Below are positions 39,838 through 48,920 of a stretch of 64,000 bases of DNA, piece after piece; position 1 is the stretch's first letter, and each line of letters starts with the position of its first letter. The stretch spans positions 62,001-126,000 of the forward strand of contig NZ_MRTQ01000004.1 of assembly GCF_001956215.1 (NCBI RefSeq). The letters run 5' to 3'. The DNA is from Paenibacillus sp. FSL R5-0490 (GTDB lineage: Bacteria; Bacillota; Bacilli; Bacillales; Cytobacillaceae). The translations under genes were made by a program, and so were the position numbers. The notes beneath the pieces are model-generated. The model was given only the letters and a program-made list of their open reading frames with translations, was not told the origin of the DNA and searched no databases.

Positions 39838-41351
39838 ACTTAGCTTATTTTCTATCCATTTTAGTTTTCTCCCCGCTGCTTGGTATTTTAGTGTTATCTT
39901 TCCTGCCGAGAACGCAGGAATCATTGATCAAGACAGTTGGCTTTCTGTCCACGCTTCCTGCGCTGATATTGGCGCTAATCGCCTATTTTCAATACCGGGC
40001 AGGTGCTGGTCTGGAACAGCTGAATGAAAAAGTAAGCTGGATTCAGTTTGGCGATTCCGGCCAGCTTGGAAACCTTTTTTCCATTGATTATGAATTGGGG
40101 CTGGATGGATTCTCCCTGATCATGATTGTCCTGACAGCTGTACTTTCTACACTTGCAGCGATTGCTTCTATTCATATTAAAAAAGAATGGAAGGGTTACT
40201 TCATGCTGTTTTTGCTGCTTGAAGTCGGCATGCTGGGTGTATTTGCCGCTGAAAACCTGATTCTTTTCTTTATTTTCTTTGAAATCACATTAATTCCGAC
40301 CTTCTTCCTGATTGGGAAATGGGGTTACTATGAAAAAGAAAATGCGGCATACAGCTTCCTGATCTATAACGGGCTTGGATCTGCTGTTCTGCTGATTGTC
40401 ATTATGGTACTGTTTGCCCGTACTGGCACAGCCAATATTGATGCTTTGATGGCCGCAATGAACGCGGATAACCCGCAGCTTGTTGCGCCAATCTCTGAAA
40501 ATATGAAAATGGGCATGCTGATTGCGCTTTTAATTGCATTTGGTGTAAAGCTTCCGATTTTCCCGCTGCACAGCTGGATGGTGCGGGTCCACGTACAAGC
40601 TCCGCCATCAATCGTCATGCTGCATGCGGGAGTACTTTTGAAAATAGGGGCATTCGGTTTAATCCGCTTCGGGATGGGAATATTTCCTGAGCAATTCCAA
40701 AGCCTTGCTGTATGGCTGGCTGTGCTTGGAGTCGTGAATTTACTGTATGGAGCGTTTCTGGCGTTTGTTCAGACCGATTTTAAAATGGTGCTTGCCTACT
40801 CTTCTATTTCCCACATGGGAATCGTTTTAATCGGGTTAGGCGCATTAAATGAGGCAGGAATGCAGGGGGCGATTTTCCAGGTGGTTTCTCACGGTTTAAT
40901 CGCAGCACTATTATTCTTCCTTGTGGGTGTCTTTTATGAACGCTTTCAAACCTCCAGCATTCAAAATCTCGGTGGTTTGGCAAAAGGGATGCCTATTACG
41001 GCAGGCTTCCTTCTTGCAGGGGCAATGGCCTCCCTTGGCCTGCCTGGCATGTCAGGGTTTGTGAGTGAATTTATGGCCTTCCTTGGCCTGTTTAAAGAAA
41101 TGCCGATTCTCGCTGCGGTCGGTACAATCGGAATCATTATGACAGCTGTTTACCTGCTTCGCGCGGTCCTGGGTATCACATACGGCAAAGCGCATCGGGA
41201 CTTTGCCGGCATAACGGATATGAAAAAGTTTGAGTTCGTGCCTGTCCTGGTCTTAGTCGGCTTAATTGTCCTGATTGGTGTTTATCCAAGTGTGCTGAGC
41301 GAACCGCTGACCTCAACACTTGAAACGATCATGCTTGGGATAGGAGGGTGA
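39834..41351 (+). CDS. nuoM: NADH-quinone oxidoreductase subunit M
   Basis: Second antiporter-like pump subunit (505 aa, 14 helices). FFIFFEITLIPTFFLIGKWG carries the conserved Glu, PIFPLHSWMVRVHVQAPPS and VLAYSSISHMGIVLIGLG are family signatures. ATG 39834 overlaps the nuoL stop (ATGA). nuoN follows after six bases. Confidence 0.96.
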   Translation: MNLAYFLSILVFSPLLGILVLSFLPRTQESLIKTVGFLSTLPALILALIAYFQYRAGAGLEQLNEKVSWIQFGDSGQLGNLFSIDYELGLDGFSLIMIVLTAVLSTLAAIASIHIKKEWKGYFMLFLLLEVGMLGVFAAENLILFFIFFEITLIPTFFLIGKWGYYEKENAAYSFLIYNGLGSAVLLIVIMVLFARTGTANIDALMAAMNADNPQLVAPISENMKMGMLIALLIAFGVKLPIFPLHSWMVRVHVQAPPSIVMLHAGVLLKIGAFGLIRFGMGIFPEQFQSLAVWLAVLGVVNLLYGAFLAFVQTDFKMVLAYSSISHMGIVLIGLGALNEAGMQGAIFQVVSHGLIAALLFFLVGVFYERFQTSSIQNLGGLAKGMPITAGFLLAGAMASLGLPGMSGFVSEFMAFLGLFKEMPILAAVGTIGIIMTAVYLLRAVLGITYGKAHRDFAGITDMKKFEFVPVLVLVGLIVLIGVYPSVLSEPLTSTLETIMLGIGG

Positions 41352-41357
41352 TGAAGG

Positions 41358-42878
41358 ATGGATCTCGAAACATTATTATCTTATGAATGGGGCATAATGA
41401 CGCCGGAGTTCATCATCCTTGGTGTTGCGACCGCTCTTTCACTAATGGATTTGTTTATGCCGAAATCCCAAAGCCGGAAAATCCTCGGCTGGGTCGGCTT
41501 TGCCGGAATTCTCGCGGCTCTTGTTTCCTTAATGGGCCTTATCGGGCATAGTCCGGAATCCATTTTATTTGATACGTTCAGGCTTGATTCCTTTGCAAAA
41601 GCTTTTAAGCTGCTGCTCTTAATCGGATCTGCGATGGTACTGCTGATTGCCATTGGCTATGAGCCGAATGAAGGATTGGAAGAATTCAGGGGGGAATTTT
41701 TCTATCTGTTCATGGCTGCATTACTAGGGGCAATGATCATGTCTTCAAGCGGAGATTTAATTACTCTGTTTGTGGGACTTGAGCTTCTTTCCATTTCGTC
41801 CTACATTCTCGCAGGCATGAGAAAAAGAAATCTGCATTCAAACGAATCTGCCATGAAATATGTGATCAACGGCAGTATTGCCACAGCGATCACTTTGTTC
41901 GGAATGAGTTACGTATACGGTTTAACTGGAACGACGAACTTAAAGGAAATGTCCGGATTTTTGACATCCATCTATAATGAACAGCATATTTACCTGTTAG
42001 GCCTTGCATTCTTTATGATCGTGGTGGGACTTTCTTTTAAATTGGCTACAGCGCCGTTCCATATGTGGGCGCCGGATGTGTACCAGGGTGCACCTACACC
42101 TGTAACAGCTTTTTTAAGCGTAGTTTCCAAAACAGCCGGATTCATCATTGTTATCCGCATTCTGTTTTCAATCTTTGCGAATGCGCCATCCGGTGATGTA
42201 CAGGGGCTTCCGATGATCCTGGCTCTTCAGGATTACATTGCCTTCCTGGCAGGAGCCACGATGATTATTGGGAACTTGATTGCGTTAAGACAGCGGAATA
42301 TCAAGCGTTTGTTTGCCTATTCCAGCATCGCTCAGGCCGGTTACCTGCTGGTTGTGATTGCAAGCATGTCACTATTCATGTTTGATACGCTCTGGTTTTA
42401 CCTCGGTGCTTACTTATTCATGAACCTTGGCGCTTTCGCGATTATCCAGCAGGTGACACATAAATCGGGATCAGAAGATATCAGCCAATTTGCCGGGCTT
42501 TACCGCCGCGCACCGTTCCTGGCCATCGCCATGGCTATCTTCCTGCTGTCACTTGCAGGTATTCCGGGGACAGCCGGGTTTATTGGCAAACTGAATATTT
42601 TTATGGGTGCATTAGTGCCAAATGAAGGTCATTATGTACTGGTATCGATTATGATTGCGACCACAGTCGTTTCATACTTCTACTATTTCGGTGTAATGGT
42701 GCAAATGTTCTTCAGGCCTGCAGCTGATGCTGATACAGGAAAAGTTAAGATTCCAGCGGCTTTAACAGCTGTTATCGGAATCAGCCTGGCAGCCACCATT
42801 CTGTTCGGAATTGCACCAAATATCGCATTTGACTTCCTGCAGGGCAATTTCAATCAGTTTACTGATTTCTTTCAATAA
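41358..42878 (+). CDS. nuoN: NADH-quinone oxidoreductase subunit N
   Basis: Third antiporter-like pump subunit (506 aa), last gene of the operon. LFVGLELLSISSYILAGM carries the conserved Glu, and APFHMWAPDVYQGAPTPVTA and LFAYSSIAQAGYLLVV are family signatures. The start ATG at 41358 follows TAGGAGGGTGATG. No NuoE, NuoF or NuoG gene lies on either side, so the predicted complex lacks the NADH-oxidising module. Confidence 0.96.
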   Translation: MDLETLLSYEWGIMTPEFIILGVATALSLMDLFMPKSQSRKILGWVGFAGILAALVSLMGLIGHSPESILFDTFRLDSFAKAFKLLLLIGSAMVLLIAIGYEPNEGLEEFRGEFFYLFMAALLGAMIMSSSGDLITLFVGLELLSISSYILAGMRKRNLHSNESAMKYVINGSIATAITLFGMSYVYGLTGTTNLKEMSGFLTSIYNEQHIYLLGLAFFMIVVGLSFKLATAPFHMWAPDVYQGAPTPVTAFLSVVSKTAGFIIVIRILFSIFANAPSGDVQGLPMILALQDYIAFLAGATMIIGNLIALRQRNIKRLFAYSSIAQAGYLLVVIASMSLFMFDTLWFYLGAYLFMNLGAFAIIQQVTHKSGSEDISQFAGLYRRAPFLAIAMAIFLLSLAGIPGTAGFIGKLNIFMGALVPNEGHYVLVSIMIATTVVSYFYYFGVMVQMFFRPAADADTGKVKIPAALTAVIGISLAATILFGIAPNIAFDFLQGNFNQFTDFFQ

Positions 42879-42927
42879 GCGTGTTTAATAATGTAATTTG
42901 TTGTTTTCTAAACAAACATAAGTTTTT

Positions 42928-43062
42928 CCACTGAGTTGATTGGAACGGAGGCCACTTGACTCCTGCGGGAGGAGAGGGAGCGGGAGACCCCACAGGCGAA
43001 GCCGAGGAGGCTCCCGTTCCTCCCCGCGGAAAGCAAGTGGCCGCAGTGGAAATCAACGGACA
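42928..43062. repeat. ~135-bp palindromic intergenic repeat
   Basis: Outer arms TGAGTTGATTGGAACGG and CAGTGGAAATCAAC, GGCCACTTG / CAAGTGGCC, GACTCCTGCGGGAGG / CCTCCCCGCGG and an inner GCGGGAG / CTCCCGT pair make one long imperfect hairpin. I recall very similar elements scattered through many Bacillaceae genomes. The 482-bp gap after nuoN holds this and a terminator; the minus-strand open frame across it is an artefact of the repeat. Confidence 0.8.
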
Positions 43063-43142
43063 GGATTTTTAAGGGAAAAGGCTTTTTAAAATGGGGGTTT
43101 TAAAAAGCTTTTACGAAAAAGGGGACAAAAGGGGTATAAATA

Positions 43143-43172
43143 AGAGGGGGAAATTTCCCCTTCTTTTTGTTT
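43143..43172 (+). terminator. Terminator downstream of the nuo operon
   Basis: AGAGGGGGAAA / TTTCCCCTTCT stem followed by a T-rich tail, 265 bases after nuoN and beyond the palindromic repeat. Confidence 0.75.
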
Positions 43173-43360
43173 GCCTTGGTTTAGACTTCGTGTTTATTCG
43201 ACAATTCGATATAATGGACATACAATCGGCGAAAAAGAAAGAAACTTAATTTTCAAAAAATATCCAGTCATGAAACTTACCTGATAGTATAAACGTCAAA
43301 TGGTATTGTAGCGCACAGAGCAGGTAAGCGAAGTGGCAATGAATTAAAGGAGGGAAGAAG

Positions 43361-43612
43361 ATGATATCAGGATTTGGGCAGCAGGCACTCATCAGCATTA
43401 TGTCGCATCTGGTGTTTATTGCGCTGGCCTGGTGGGCGCTTCAGGCATTGCGGTTTGAAACTCTTTTGCGGGCAAATCATGTTTTTCAGGCACGTGTATT
43501 GTATGTTCTGCTTTCAATTGTAATTGGATCTTCCGTCAGCAACTTCTTTCTCGACTATCTTTTATGGTCCCAGCAGCTTCCGCTTATACTGCAGAACATC
43601 ACCTTTTTTTAG
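43361..43612 (+). CDS. ywzB: DUF1146 family integral membrane protein (YwzB)
   Basis: An 83-aa protein with two membrane helices (about 11-31 and 46-64). QQALISIMSHLVFIALAWWALQALRFE and LYVLLSIVIGSSVSNFFLDYL match the TIGR02327/DUF1146 family by their AWWALQA and VSNFFLDYL parts. YwzB lies between atpC and ywmA/ywmB in B. subtilis; here the ftsZ and nuo blocks separate it from atpC. AAAGGAGGGAAGAAG precedes the ATG. Function is unknown. Confidence 0.88.
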   Translation: MISGFGQQALISIMSHLVFIALAWWALQALRFETLLRANHVFQARVLYVLLSIVIGSSVSNFFLDYLLWSQQLPLILQNITFF

Positions 43613-43882
43613 GTACTGTATAAGATAGCCATATTTTTTATAAATATAGGTCTTCATACATGTTTTCATTTTGACAATTATTGAGTAAAATCTTTTTGTT
43701 GCTAGTTTCCTTGCATACATACTATTTTGTGAAATGGTTTTCAAAGTATGCACTAAAGCGCACAAAGAGCTCCAAATTAACAGTATTTTAACTGCCTTTC
43801 AGTTTGTCAAAAAGTGACGACAATTCCCAAGTATGCTCACTCTATCCTTGGTAACAATGGTACTAAGGGGAGGAGTTTACAA

Positions 43883-44623
43883 ATGAAAAAATCATTCAGT
43901 ACATTATTTATTATTGCCATTATTGGTTTCATGATGATAAACATTGGGAATAAGACGACTGTAGCCAAAGGGGAGCTTGACCTGTTGACGATGGCCTCGG
44001 TTTTACAGGGCGAGAATATTTTTATCAAAGATTGGACTTTGCATGCGAGAGAAAAAATGGAAAGCCAAAACCTTCAGGAAGTAAAAGCATTCACCAATGA
44101 TCTGCAGTCTCAATATCCTGATTGGGAATGGAGCTTTCAAAAAACAGAAAAATCATGGGAAGCAAAAGCTATTATTAAGCAGACAGATGCTCAGTCAGAA
44201 ACAGTAAAAATTTTATCAACCCCCACAAAAGGTCAAGTTCAGACGTATGTGATTTATGAGGCCAAAGGTCAGGGGTGGAAACAAGAACAGAGCAAACTGG
44301 CTGCAGAACTAAATAGTAAGATTTCTGACATTTTTCGAGGAAATGCCACAATTTTCTCTTGTATCCAAGGCGAATTCAATGGTAAGATTAATAAGTCTTT
44401 GCCTGATACTGCTAGTCAATTACTGGACGCTTTTAATGCGACAGAAATAGAAGCACTAAAAGAAGACCAATTTATTTCAGCATCAGCAAATTCGCCGCTT
44501 TTTGGTGAATCGATTGAGACAAATGGCAATGAAATGAACATGCAGCTTGGATTACGGACAAATGGAATGGGCGCCAAGACAAACATAGTTATTGGCACAC
44601 CCATCATAATGATTGAATATTAA
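43883..44623 (+). CDS. ywmB: YwmB family protein (secreted, unknown)
   Basis: A 246-aa exported protein of the YwmB family, whose fold resembles TATA-box-binding protein. An N-terminal membrane/signal segment (FSTLFIIAIIGFMMINIG) is followed by two related halves. Conserved bits are DWEWSFQKTEKSWEAKA and FNGKINKSLPDTASQLLDAF. It precedes murA as in B. subtilis, hinting at an envelope or sporulation role that is not proven. ATG 43883 follows AAGGGGAGGAG; the upstream extension to 43814 has no ribosome site. Confidence 0.88.
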   Translation: MKKSFSTLFIIAIIGFMMINIGNKTTVAKGELDLLTMASVLQGENIFIKDWTLHAREKMESQNLQEVKAFTNDLQSQYPDWEWSFQKTEKSWEAKAIIKQTDAQSETVKILSTPTKGQVQTYVIYEAKGQGWKQEQSKLAAELNSKISDIFRGNATIFSCIQGEFNGKINKSLPDTASQLLDAFNATEIEALKEDQFISASANSPLFGESIETNGNEMNMQLGLRTNGMGAKTNIVIGTPIIMIEY

Positions 44624-44656
44624 TATAGAGAAATTGGACGCGGAGGGGAATACACT

Positions 44657-45967
44657 TTGGATAAAATCATCGTCCGCGGCGGAAATAGGTTAAGCGGTTC
44701 TGTCAAAGTTGAAGGAGCAAAAAACGCTGTTTTACCGGTTATCGCCGCAACACTGTTAGCAAGTGATGGCAAAAGCGTAATTCGTGATGTCCCAACACTC
44801 TCCGATGTATATACTATTAATGAAGTATTACGCTATTTAAACGCCGAAGTGGAGTTTGAAAATAATACAGTAACAGTAAATGCATCTCGAGAGTTGAAGG
44901 TAGAAGCACCATTTGAATATGTACGCAAAATGCGTGCTTCAGTTTTAGTCATGGGATCTTTATTAGCAAGAAATGGCCGTGCCCGTGTGGCATTGCCAGG
45001 GGGCTGCGCAATTGGTTCCCGCCCGATCGATCAGCATTTAAAAGGCTTTGAAGCGATGGGTGCGAAAGTAAAGGTTGGTAATGGCTTTATTGAAGCGGAA
45101 GCACCGGAAGGCCGCTTGCATGGAGCAAAAATATATCTCGATTTCCCTAGCGTTGGTGCTACGGAGAACATTATGATGGCTGCAACATTGGCTAAAGGCA
45201 CAACGGTTTTGGAAAACGTAGCTAAGGAACCTGAAATTGTGGACCTGGCTAACTTCCTTAATAAAATGGGTGCCAAGGTTAAAGGGGCAGGAACGGGCAC
45301 GATCCGCATTGAAGGTGTGGACGTACTGTTCGGTGCAGAGCACAACATCATTCCTGACCGCATTGAAGCAGGCACATTCATGGTGGCAGCTGCCATTACA
45401 GGCGGAGACGTACTTGTAAAAGGTGCTGTACTTGAGCATTCTGCTTCATTAATCGCCAAAATGGAAGAAATGGGTGTTACCTTCATTGAAGAAGCTGAAG
45501 GCATCCGTGTTATGGGTCCAGACAAGTTGAAGGCCGTTGATATTAAAACAATGCCTCATCCTGGATTCCCGACAGACATGCAATCACAAATGATGGCCCT
45601 ATTGCTTCACGCTCAGGGTACAAGTGTGATTACGGAAACTGTATTCGAAAACCGTTTCATGCATGTGGAGGAATTCCGCCGCATGAACGCCGATATTAAA
45701 ATTGAAGGCCGTTCCGTGATCATGAACGGACCAAGCAATCTGCAGGGCGCAGAAGTAGCTGCGACAGACCTTCGTGCAGCAGCAGCCTTGATCCTGACTG
45801 GATTGGTGGCAGAAGGCGTAACACGCGTGACAGAACTGAAGCATCTTGACCGCGGATATGTGGACTTCCACGAAAAGCTTGCCGGACTGGGAGCAGATAT
45901 CGAACGTGTGACAGAAGTGGAAGAAACACCTGTTAATAATGGTCTTGTTTCTGACATGAACGCATAA
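44657..45967 (+). CDS. murA: UDP-N-acetylglucosamine 1-carboxyvinyltransferase
   Basis: Adds enolpyruvate to UDP-GlcNAc, the first committed step of peptidoglycan synthesis and the target of fosfomycin. The 436-aa protein has the inverse alpha/beta-barrel pair with [16 protein letters not shown] near the N terminus and the PEP-binding Cys117 in [11 protein letters not shown], so fosfomycin sensitivity is expected. Arg in [11 protein letters not shown] and the later KHLDRGY are conserved. The start is TTG 44657 after GCGGAGGGG. This is the murAA-type copy by position next to ywmB and spoIID. A strong terminator follows. Confidence 0.97.
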   Translation: MDKIIVRGGNRLSGSVKVEGAKNAVLPVIAATLLASDGKSVIRDVPTLSDVYTINEVLRYLNAEVEFENNTVTVNASRELKVEAPFEYVRKMRASVLVMGSLLARNGRARVALPGGCAIGSRPIDQHLKGFEAMGAKVKVGNGFIEAEAPEGRLHGAKIYLDFPSVGATENIMMAATLAKGTTVLENVAKEPEIVDLANFLNKMGAKVKGAGTGTIRIEGVDVLFGAEHNIIPDRIEAGTFMVAAAITGGDVLVKGAVLEHSASLIAKMEEMGVTFIEEAEGIRVMGPDKLKAVDIKTMPHPGFPTDMQSQMMALLLHAQGTSVITETVFENRFMHVEEFRRMNADIKIEGRSVIMNGPSNLQGAEVAATDLRAAAALILTGLVAEGVTRVTELKHLDRGYVDFHEKLAGLGADIERVTEVEETPVNNGLVSDMNA

Positions 45968-46033
45968 GTAATGCCAATCAAGGCGGCTTCCTTAGAGTCA
46001 TCAAAATAGTCGCCTTGCGCGCATTTCAAACTG

Positions 46034-46086
46034 AAACCGCAGAATCGAGCTGTCAGAGGACTGACAAATCGATTCTGCGGTTTTTG
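46034..46086 (+). terminator. Terminator after murA
   Basis: AAACCGCAGAATCGA / TCGATTCTGCGGTTT, a 15-bp stem, encloses a smaller TGTCAG/CTGACA hairpin; five T residues follow. Confidence 0.9.
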
Positions 46087-46111
46087 CTTTGAAGCAATTA
46101 TTAATCTATTG

Positions 46112-46140
46112 TCATATTAGCTTGTCCATAGCCATAAACA
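46112..46140 (+). promoter_or_regulatory. Candidate sigma-E promoter for spoIID
   Basis: TCATATT (46112-46118), 14-bp spacer, CATAAACA (46133-46140); compare KMATATT-N14-CATACANT. spoIID is a sigma-E gene in B. subtilis. Confidence 0.6.
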
Positions 46141-46183
46141 TGAATTGAGTTCGAATTATTTATTTGCTATGGAGGCTTAAAAC

Positions 46184-47215
46184 ATGACAAAATTCAAACC
46201 TTTCATCGTACTAGCCGCTCTGTTGTTTGCCGTCACGCTCATCGTTCCCTCCCTGCTTGTGATTCCTTTTACAGAAGGGAATGTCAGCGGGAAGCTTGGT
46301 GAGGAGCTTAAAACTGATGCCAAGAAAGAGACGGCGGCAGAAATTCCTCAAGGGCCAGCCATAGAGGTAGGAGTCTACCGCCTTGCACAGAAAAGGGTGG
46401 AGACGGTACCGCTTGAAGATTATATTGTCGGAGTGGTAGCATCAGAAATGCCGGCCGAGTTTGAAGAAGAAGCTTTAAAGGCACAGGCATTGGCGGCAAG
46501 AACCTTTATCGTGAAACAAATGATGAACAAAGATAGCGTGGAACTTCCTGAAGGGGCATTAGTGTATGATACCGTAACCCACCAGGTTTATAAAAATGAA
46601 AGTGAACTGAAGCAAATTTGGGGACCAGATTACAAATGGAAAATTCAAAAGGTTAAAGATGCCGTAAACTCAACAAGGGGCCAGATCCTCACCTTTGACG
46701 GCTCGCCGATAACAGCTTCCTTCTTTTCAACAAGCAACGGCTTTACCGAAAATTCCGAAGCCATCTGGCCAAATTCCGTTCCTTATTTAAAGAGTGTAGA
46801 AAGCAAATGGGACCTGCAGTCGCCGAAGTTTAACGGCAGAGAGGTATTTTCTGTACAGGATTTTGAAAGGAAATTGGGCGTGAAGCTTCCAAATGACAGC
46901 ACCATAGGCACAGTGACTGAGCGAACAGCCGGCCAGCGGGTTTCCAAAGTGGATATTAACGGGAAAGTAGTCAGCGGAAAAGACATCAGAGAGAAACTGG
47001 GCCTGAAATCAACAGACTTCACCTGGGAACGCAAAGGCGACAATATCATCATCAACACCCAAGGCTATGGCCACGGAGTCGGCATGAGTCAATACGGCGC
47101 AAATGGCATGGCAGCTGAAGGAAAGAACTACAAAGAAATCGTTGCTCACTATTATAAAGGAGTGGAAATTGAAGCTTCTGACCAACTGCTGACGAAAGTA
47201 ACGGCTAAAAAATAA
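46184..47215 (+). CDS. spoIID: Stage II sporulation protein D
   Basis: Membrane-anchored peptidoglycan transglycosylase of the mother cell that, with SpoIIM and SpoIIP, removes septal wall and drives engulfment. The 343-aa protein has one N-terminal membrane helix (about 6-28) and then the SpoIID/LytB domain. Family motifs are LEDYIVGVVASEMPAEFEEEALKAQALAARTF (parts EDYIVGVVASEMPA and LKAQALAARTF), VYDTVTHQVY and GYGHGVGMSQYGANGMA with the conserved histidine. Probable sigma-E promoter upstream. Its terminator overlaps the end of the convergent VanZ-like gene. Confidence 0.96.
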   Translation: MTKFKPFIVLAALLFAVTLIVPSLLVIPFTEGNVSGKLGEELKTDAKKETAAEIPQGPAIEVGVYRLAQKRVETVPLEDYIVGVVASEMPAEFEEEALKAQALAARTFIVKQMMNKDSVELPEGALVYDTVTHQVYKNESELKQIWGPDYKWKIQKVKDAVNSTRGQILTFDGSPITASFFSTSNGFTENSEAIWPNSVPYLKSVESKWDLQSPKFNGREVFSVQDFERKLGVKLPNDSTIGTVTERTAGQRVSKVDINGKVVSGKDIREKLGLKSTDFTWERKGDNIIINTQGYGHGVGMSQYGANGMAAEGKNYKEIVAHYYKGVEIEASDQLLTKVTAKK

Positions 47216-47258
47216 ACGAAAGAGCTGGTTCATAGAGAATCAGCTCTTTCGTTTTGCC
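47214..47258. terminator. Bidirectional terminator between spoIID and the VanZ-like gene
   Basis: AAACGAAAGAGCTG / CAGCTCTTTCGTTT perfect 14-bp stem with a 13-base loop. It contains the last codons of the minus-strand gene. Confidence 0.9.
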
Positions 47259-47668
47259 CTGCCAAAGAAACTAAGAAGCTTACCAAGCCTTTTAAACTTC
47301 CCATAAAAAAGAGCCCTGCTGATAAAATACCAGCACACCGCCACACCGGTAATATCCTTAACAGCATCAATCACAGCAGCAGACCGGTACGGTACAAAGG
47401 ACTGATGGATCTCATCGAGAATTCCGTAAAAGCACGCAATAAGTGCCAAAAGAATATTCACACCCGGCGTCAGCTTAACGGCAGTCATTGCTGCCAGAAC
47501 CAGAAGAACATATAAAATACCAAACTCAATCAGATGCATAGATTCTTTTATAAATCGGTCCACAGCCAAATCCGGCAGCTCCACCACAGCATCTGCCGGC
47601 ATGCTGGACAGGATCCAAATCAGCGCCATATACAGGAAAGGCAGCACGCGTATTATCCACTTAACCAT
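47240..47668 (-). CDS. VanZ-like family membrane protein
   Basis: A 142-aa protein with four membrane helices. HLIEFGILYVLL after helix 1 and DEIHQSFVPYRSAAVIDAVKDITG between helices 3 and 4 are the VanZ-like signature. VanZ gives low-level teicoplanin resistance in enterococci, but most family members have no tested role. The ribosome site on the minus strand is AAGGAGTTAC. It is inserted between spoIID and spoIIQ, which are adjacent in B. subtilis, on the opposite strand. Confidence 0.88.
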   Translation of the reverse strand: MVKWIIRVLPFLYMALIWILSSMPADAVVELPDLAVDRFIKESMHLIEFGILYVLLVLAAMTAVKLTPGVNILLALIACFYGILDEIHQSFVPYRSAAVIDAVKDITGVAVCWYFISRALFYGKFKRLGKLLSFFGRAKRKS

Positions 47669-47762
47669 TCTTCAGTAACTCCTTTAAAAATATTTTCTCA
47701 GATCATGCATAATCCAAAAACGTTTGTCGAAAAATAAGCCCAAAAAATTTTTTTTGAGAAAT

Positions 47763-47792
47763 GTATATAATCCTCTCAATCTGTTCAGACTG
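47763..47792 (+). promoter_or_regulatory. Candidate sigma-F promoter for spoIIQ
   Basis: GTATA (47763-47767), 15-bp spacer, GTTCAGACTG (47783-47792). As at spoIIR, only the second base of the -10 box (T for G) departs from the consensus. spoIIQ is sigma-F dependent in B. subtilis. Confidence 0.65.
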
Positions 47793-47811
47793 ATTGCTGA
47801 GGTGATGATAA

Positions 47812-48777
47812 ATGAGAGAGGAAGAAAAGAAACGATCTTCTCAAGATTCCAGCTTTAAACGCTTTATGAAAAAGCGGTGGGCATTCCCAGCAATCTACAT
47901 TGCAAGTGCAGCAATCATTCTAACCGGTGTTCTTTGGTACCAGACTAGCGACAACGCTACAGACACTGACAGCTACGATTACGAAGCCACTGATATTACC
48001 GGCAAAAAGTACGACGAGCCAGCATTGGAAGTTAACCGTGCAATGGAAAACTTCGTAATGCCTGTCAAAGACCCAGACTCAGCTGTCATTCAAAAACAAT
48101 TCTATGACTATGACGGCAAGGCTGAAGAACAGGAAGCTGCTCTAGTATTTTACAATAACACATACCATCCGAACACAGGTATTGATATTGCCACTAAGGA
48201 TGGGGAAACATTTGATGTCCTTGCTGCATTAAGCGGAAAAGTTACCAAGGTAGAAGAAGATTCACTGTTGGGTAATGTCATTGAAGTGGAGCATGACAAA
48301 GGAATTGTAACACAATATCAATCTGTTACAGAGATGAATGTTGAGGTTGGCGACCAGGTAGAACAAGGTGATGTCCTTGCAAAGGCAGGCGAAAGCTTGT
48401 TTAATGAAGAAGCAGGCGTACATGTACACTTTGAAATCCGCAAAGACGGAACACCGGTCAATCCGCTTGATTTCTTCAATAAGCCGCTAAGCTCTTTACA
48501 AGAGCTGGACACAGCTGACAAAGCAGACGCTGAAGAAAACAGCGGTGCAACTGAAGAAAACGATGAGGCTGCTCCTTCTGAGGACAAGTCCACTGAAGAG
48601 TCCGGCAAAACGGAAGATGAAGGTTCTGCTGAAGAATCTGCAGATGAAAATGCCGGAAATACGGAAGAAGACGAGTCTGCTGATACAGAAGAAGACCCAG
48701 CTGGAACTTCTGAAGACGAAGGTCAAACTGACGACCAAGTTGAAGAAGACACTGCAACTGAATCAACTGACGCATAA
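47812..48777 (+). CDS. spoIIQ: Stage II sporulation protein Q (LytM/M23 fold)
   Basis: Forespore membrane protein that pairs with SpoIIIAH across the intermembrane space, forming the channel needed for engulfment and sigma-G activity. The 321-aa protein starts MREEEKKRSSQDSSFKRF, has one membrane helix (about 24-43) and a LytM domain (about 105-225). The HxH motif is HVHFE (His204, His206). The upstream half of the zinc motif reads YHPNTGID with His119 and Asp125; B. subtilis, from memory, has Ser119. An acidic, repetitive Glu/Asp/Thr tail of about 90 residues (232-321) is much longer than in B. subtilis. Confidence 0.95.
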   Translation: MREEEKKRSSQDSSFKRFMKKRWAFPAIYIASAAIILTGVLWYQTSDNATDTDSYDYEATDITGKKYDEPALEVNRAMENFVMPVKDPDSAVIQKQFYDYDGKAEEQEAALVFYNNTYHPNTGIDIATKDGETFDVLAALSGKVTKVEEDSLLGNVIEVEHDKGIVTQYQSVTEMNVEVGDQVEQGDVLAKAGESLFNEEAGVHVHFEIRKDGTPVNPLDFFNKPLSSLQELDTADKADAEENSGATEENDEAAPSEDKSTEESGKTEDEGSAEESADENAGNTEEDESADTEEDPAGTSEDEGQTDDQVEEDTATESTDA

Positions 48778-48783
48778 TAATAG

Positions 48784-48815
48784 GGAGTCTGCCGAAATGG
48801 CAGGCTCTTTTTTGG
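48784..48815 (+). terminator. Terminator after spoIIQ
   Basis: GAGTCTGCC / GGCAGGCTC stem, 5-base loop, six T residues. Confidence 0.85.
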
Positions 48816-48872
48816 TTACTGGCATTACCCGAATTTTGTCGAATAATCATTATTTCGACAATTCAGCCATTA
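48814..48872. repeat. GGTGACAGG / CGAATTTTGTCGAAT repeat, copy 3, with an inverted partner
   Basis: GGTTACTGGCATTACC then CGAATTTTGTCGAATAAT, followed at once by ATTATTTCGACAATTC, its near-perfect inverse. The second block therefore forms a 16-bp hairpin here. It precedes pcp. Confidence 0.8.
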
Positions 48873-48920
48873 TCCTGTATGATATTTCGATAAACGAAGT
48901 GTTATATAGGGGGAGAAGAC

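Noticed and set aside
42859-43056. 65-codon minus-strand frame after nuoN
   Set aside because: It lies within the 135-bp palindromic repeat and has a biased Pro/Ser/Gly composition caused by it.
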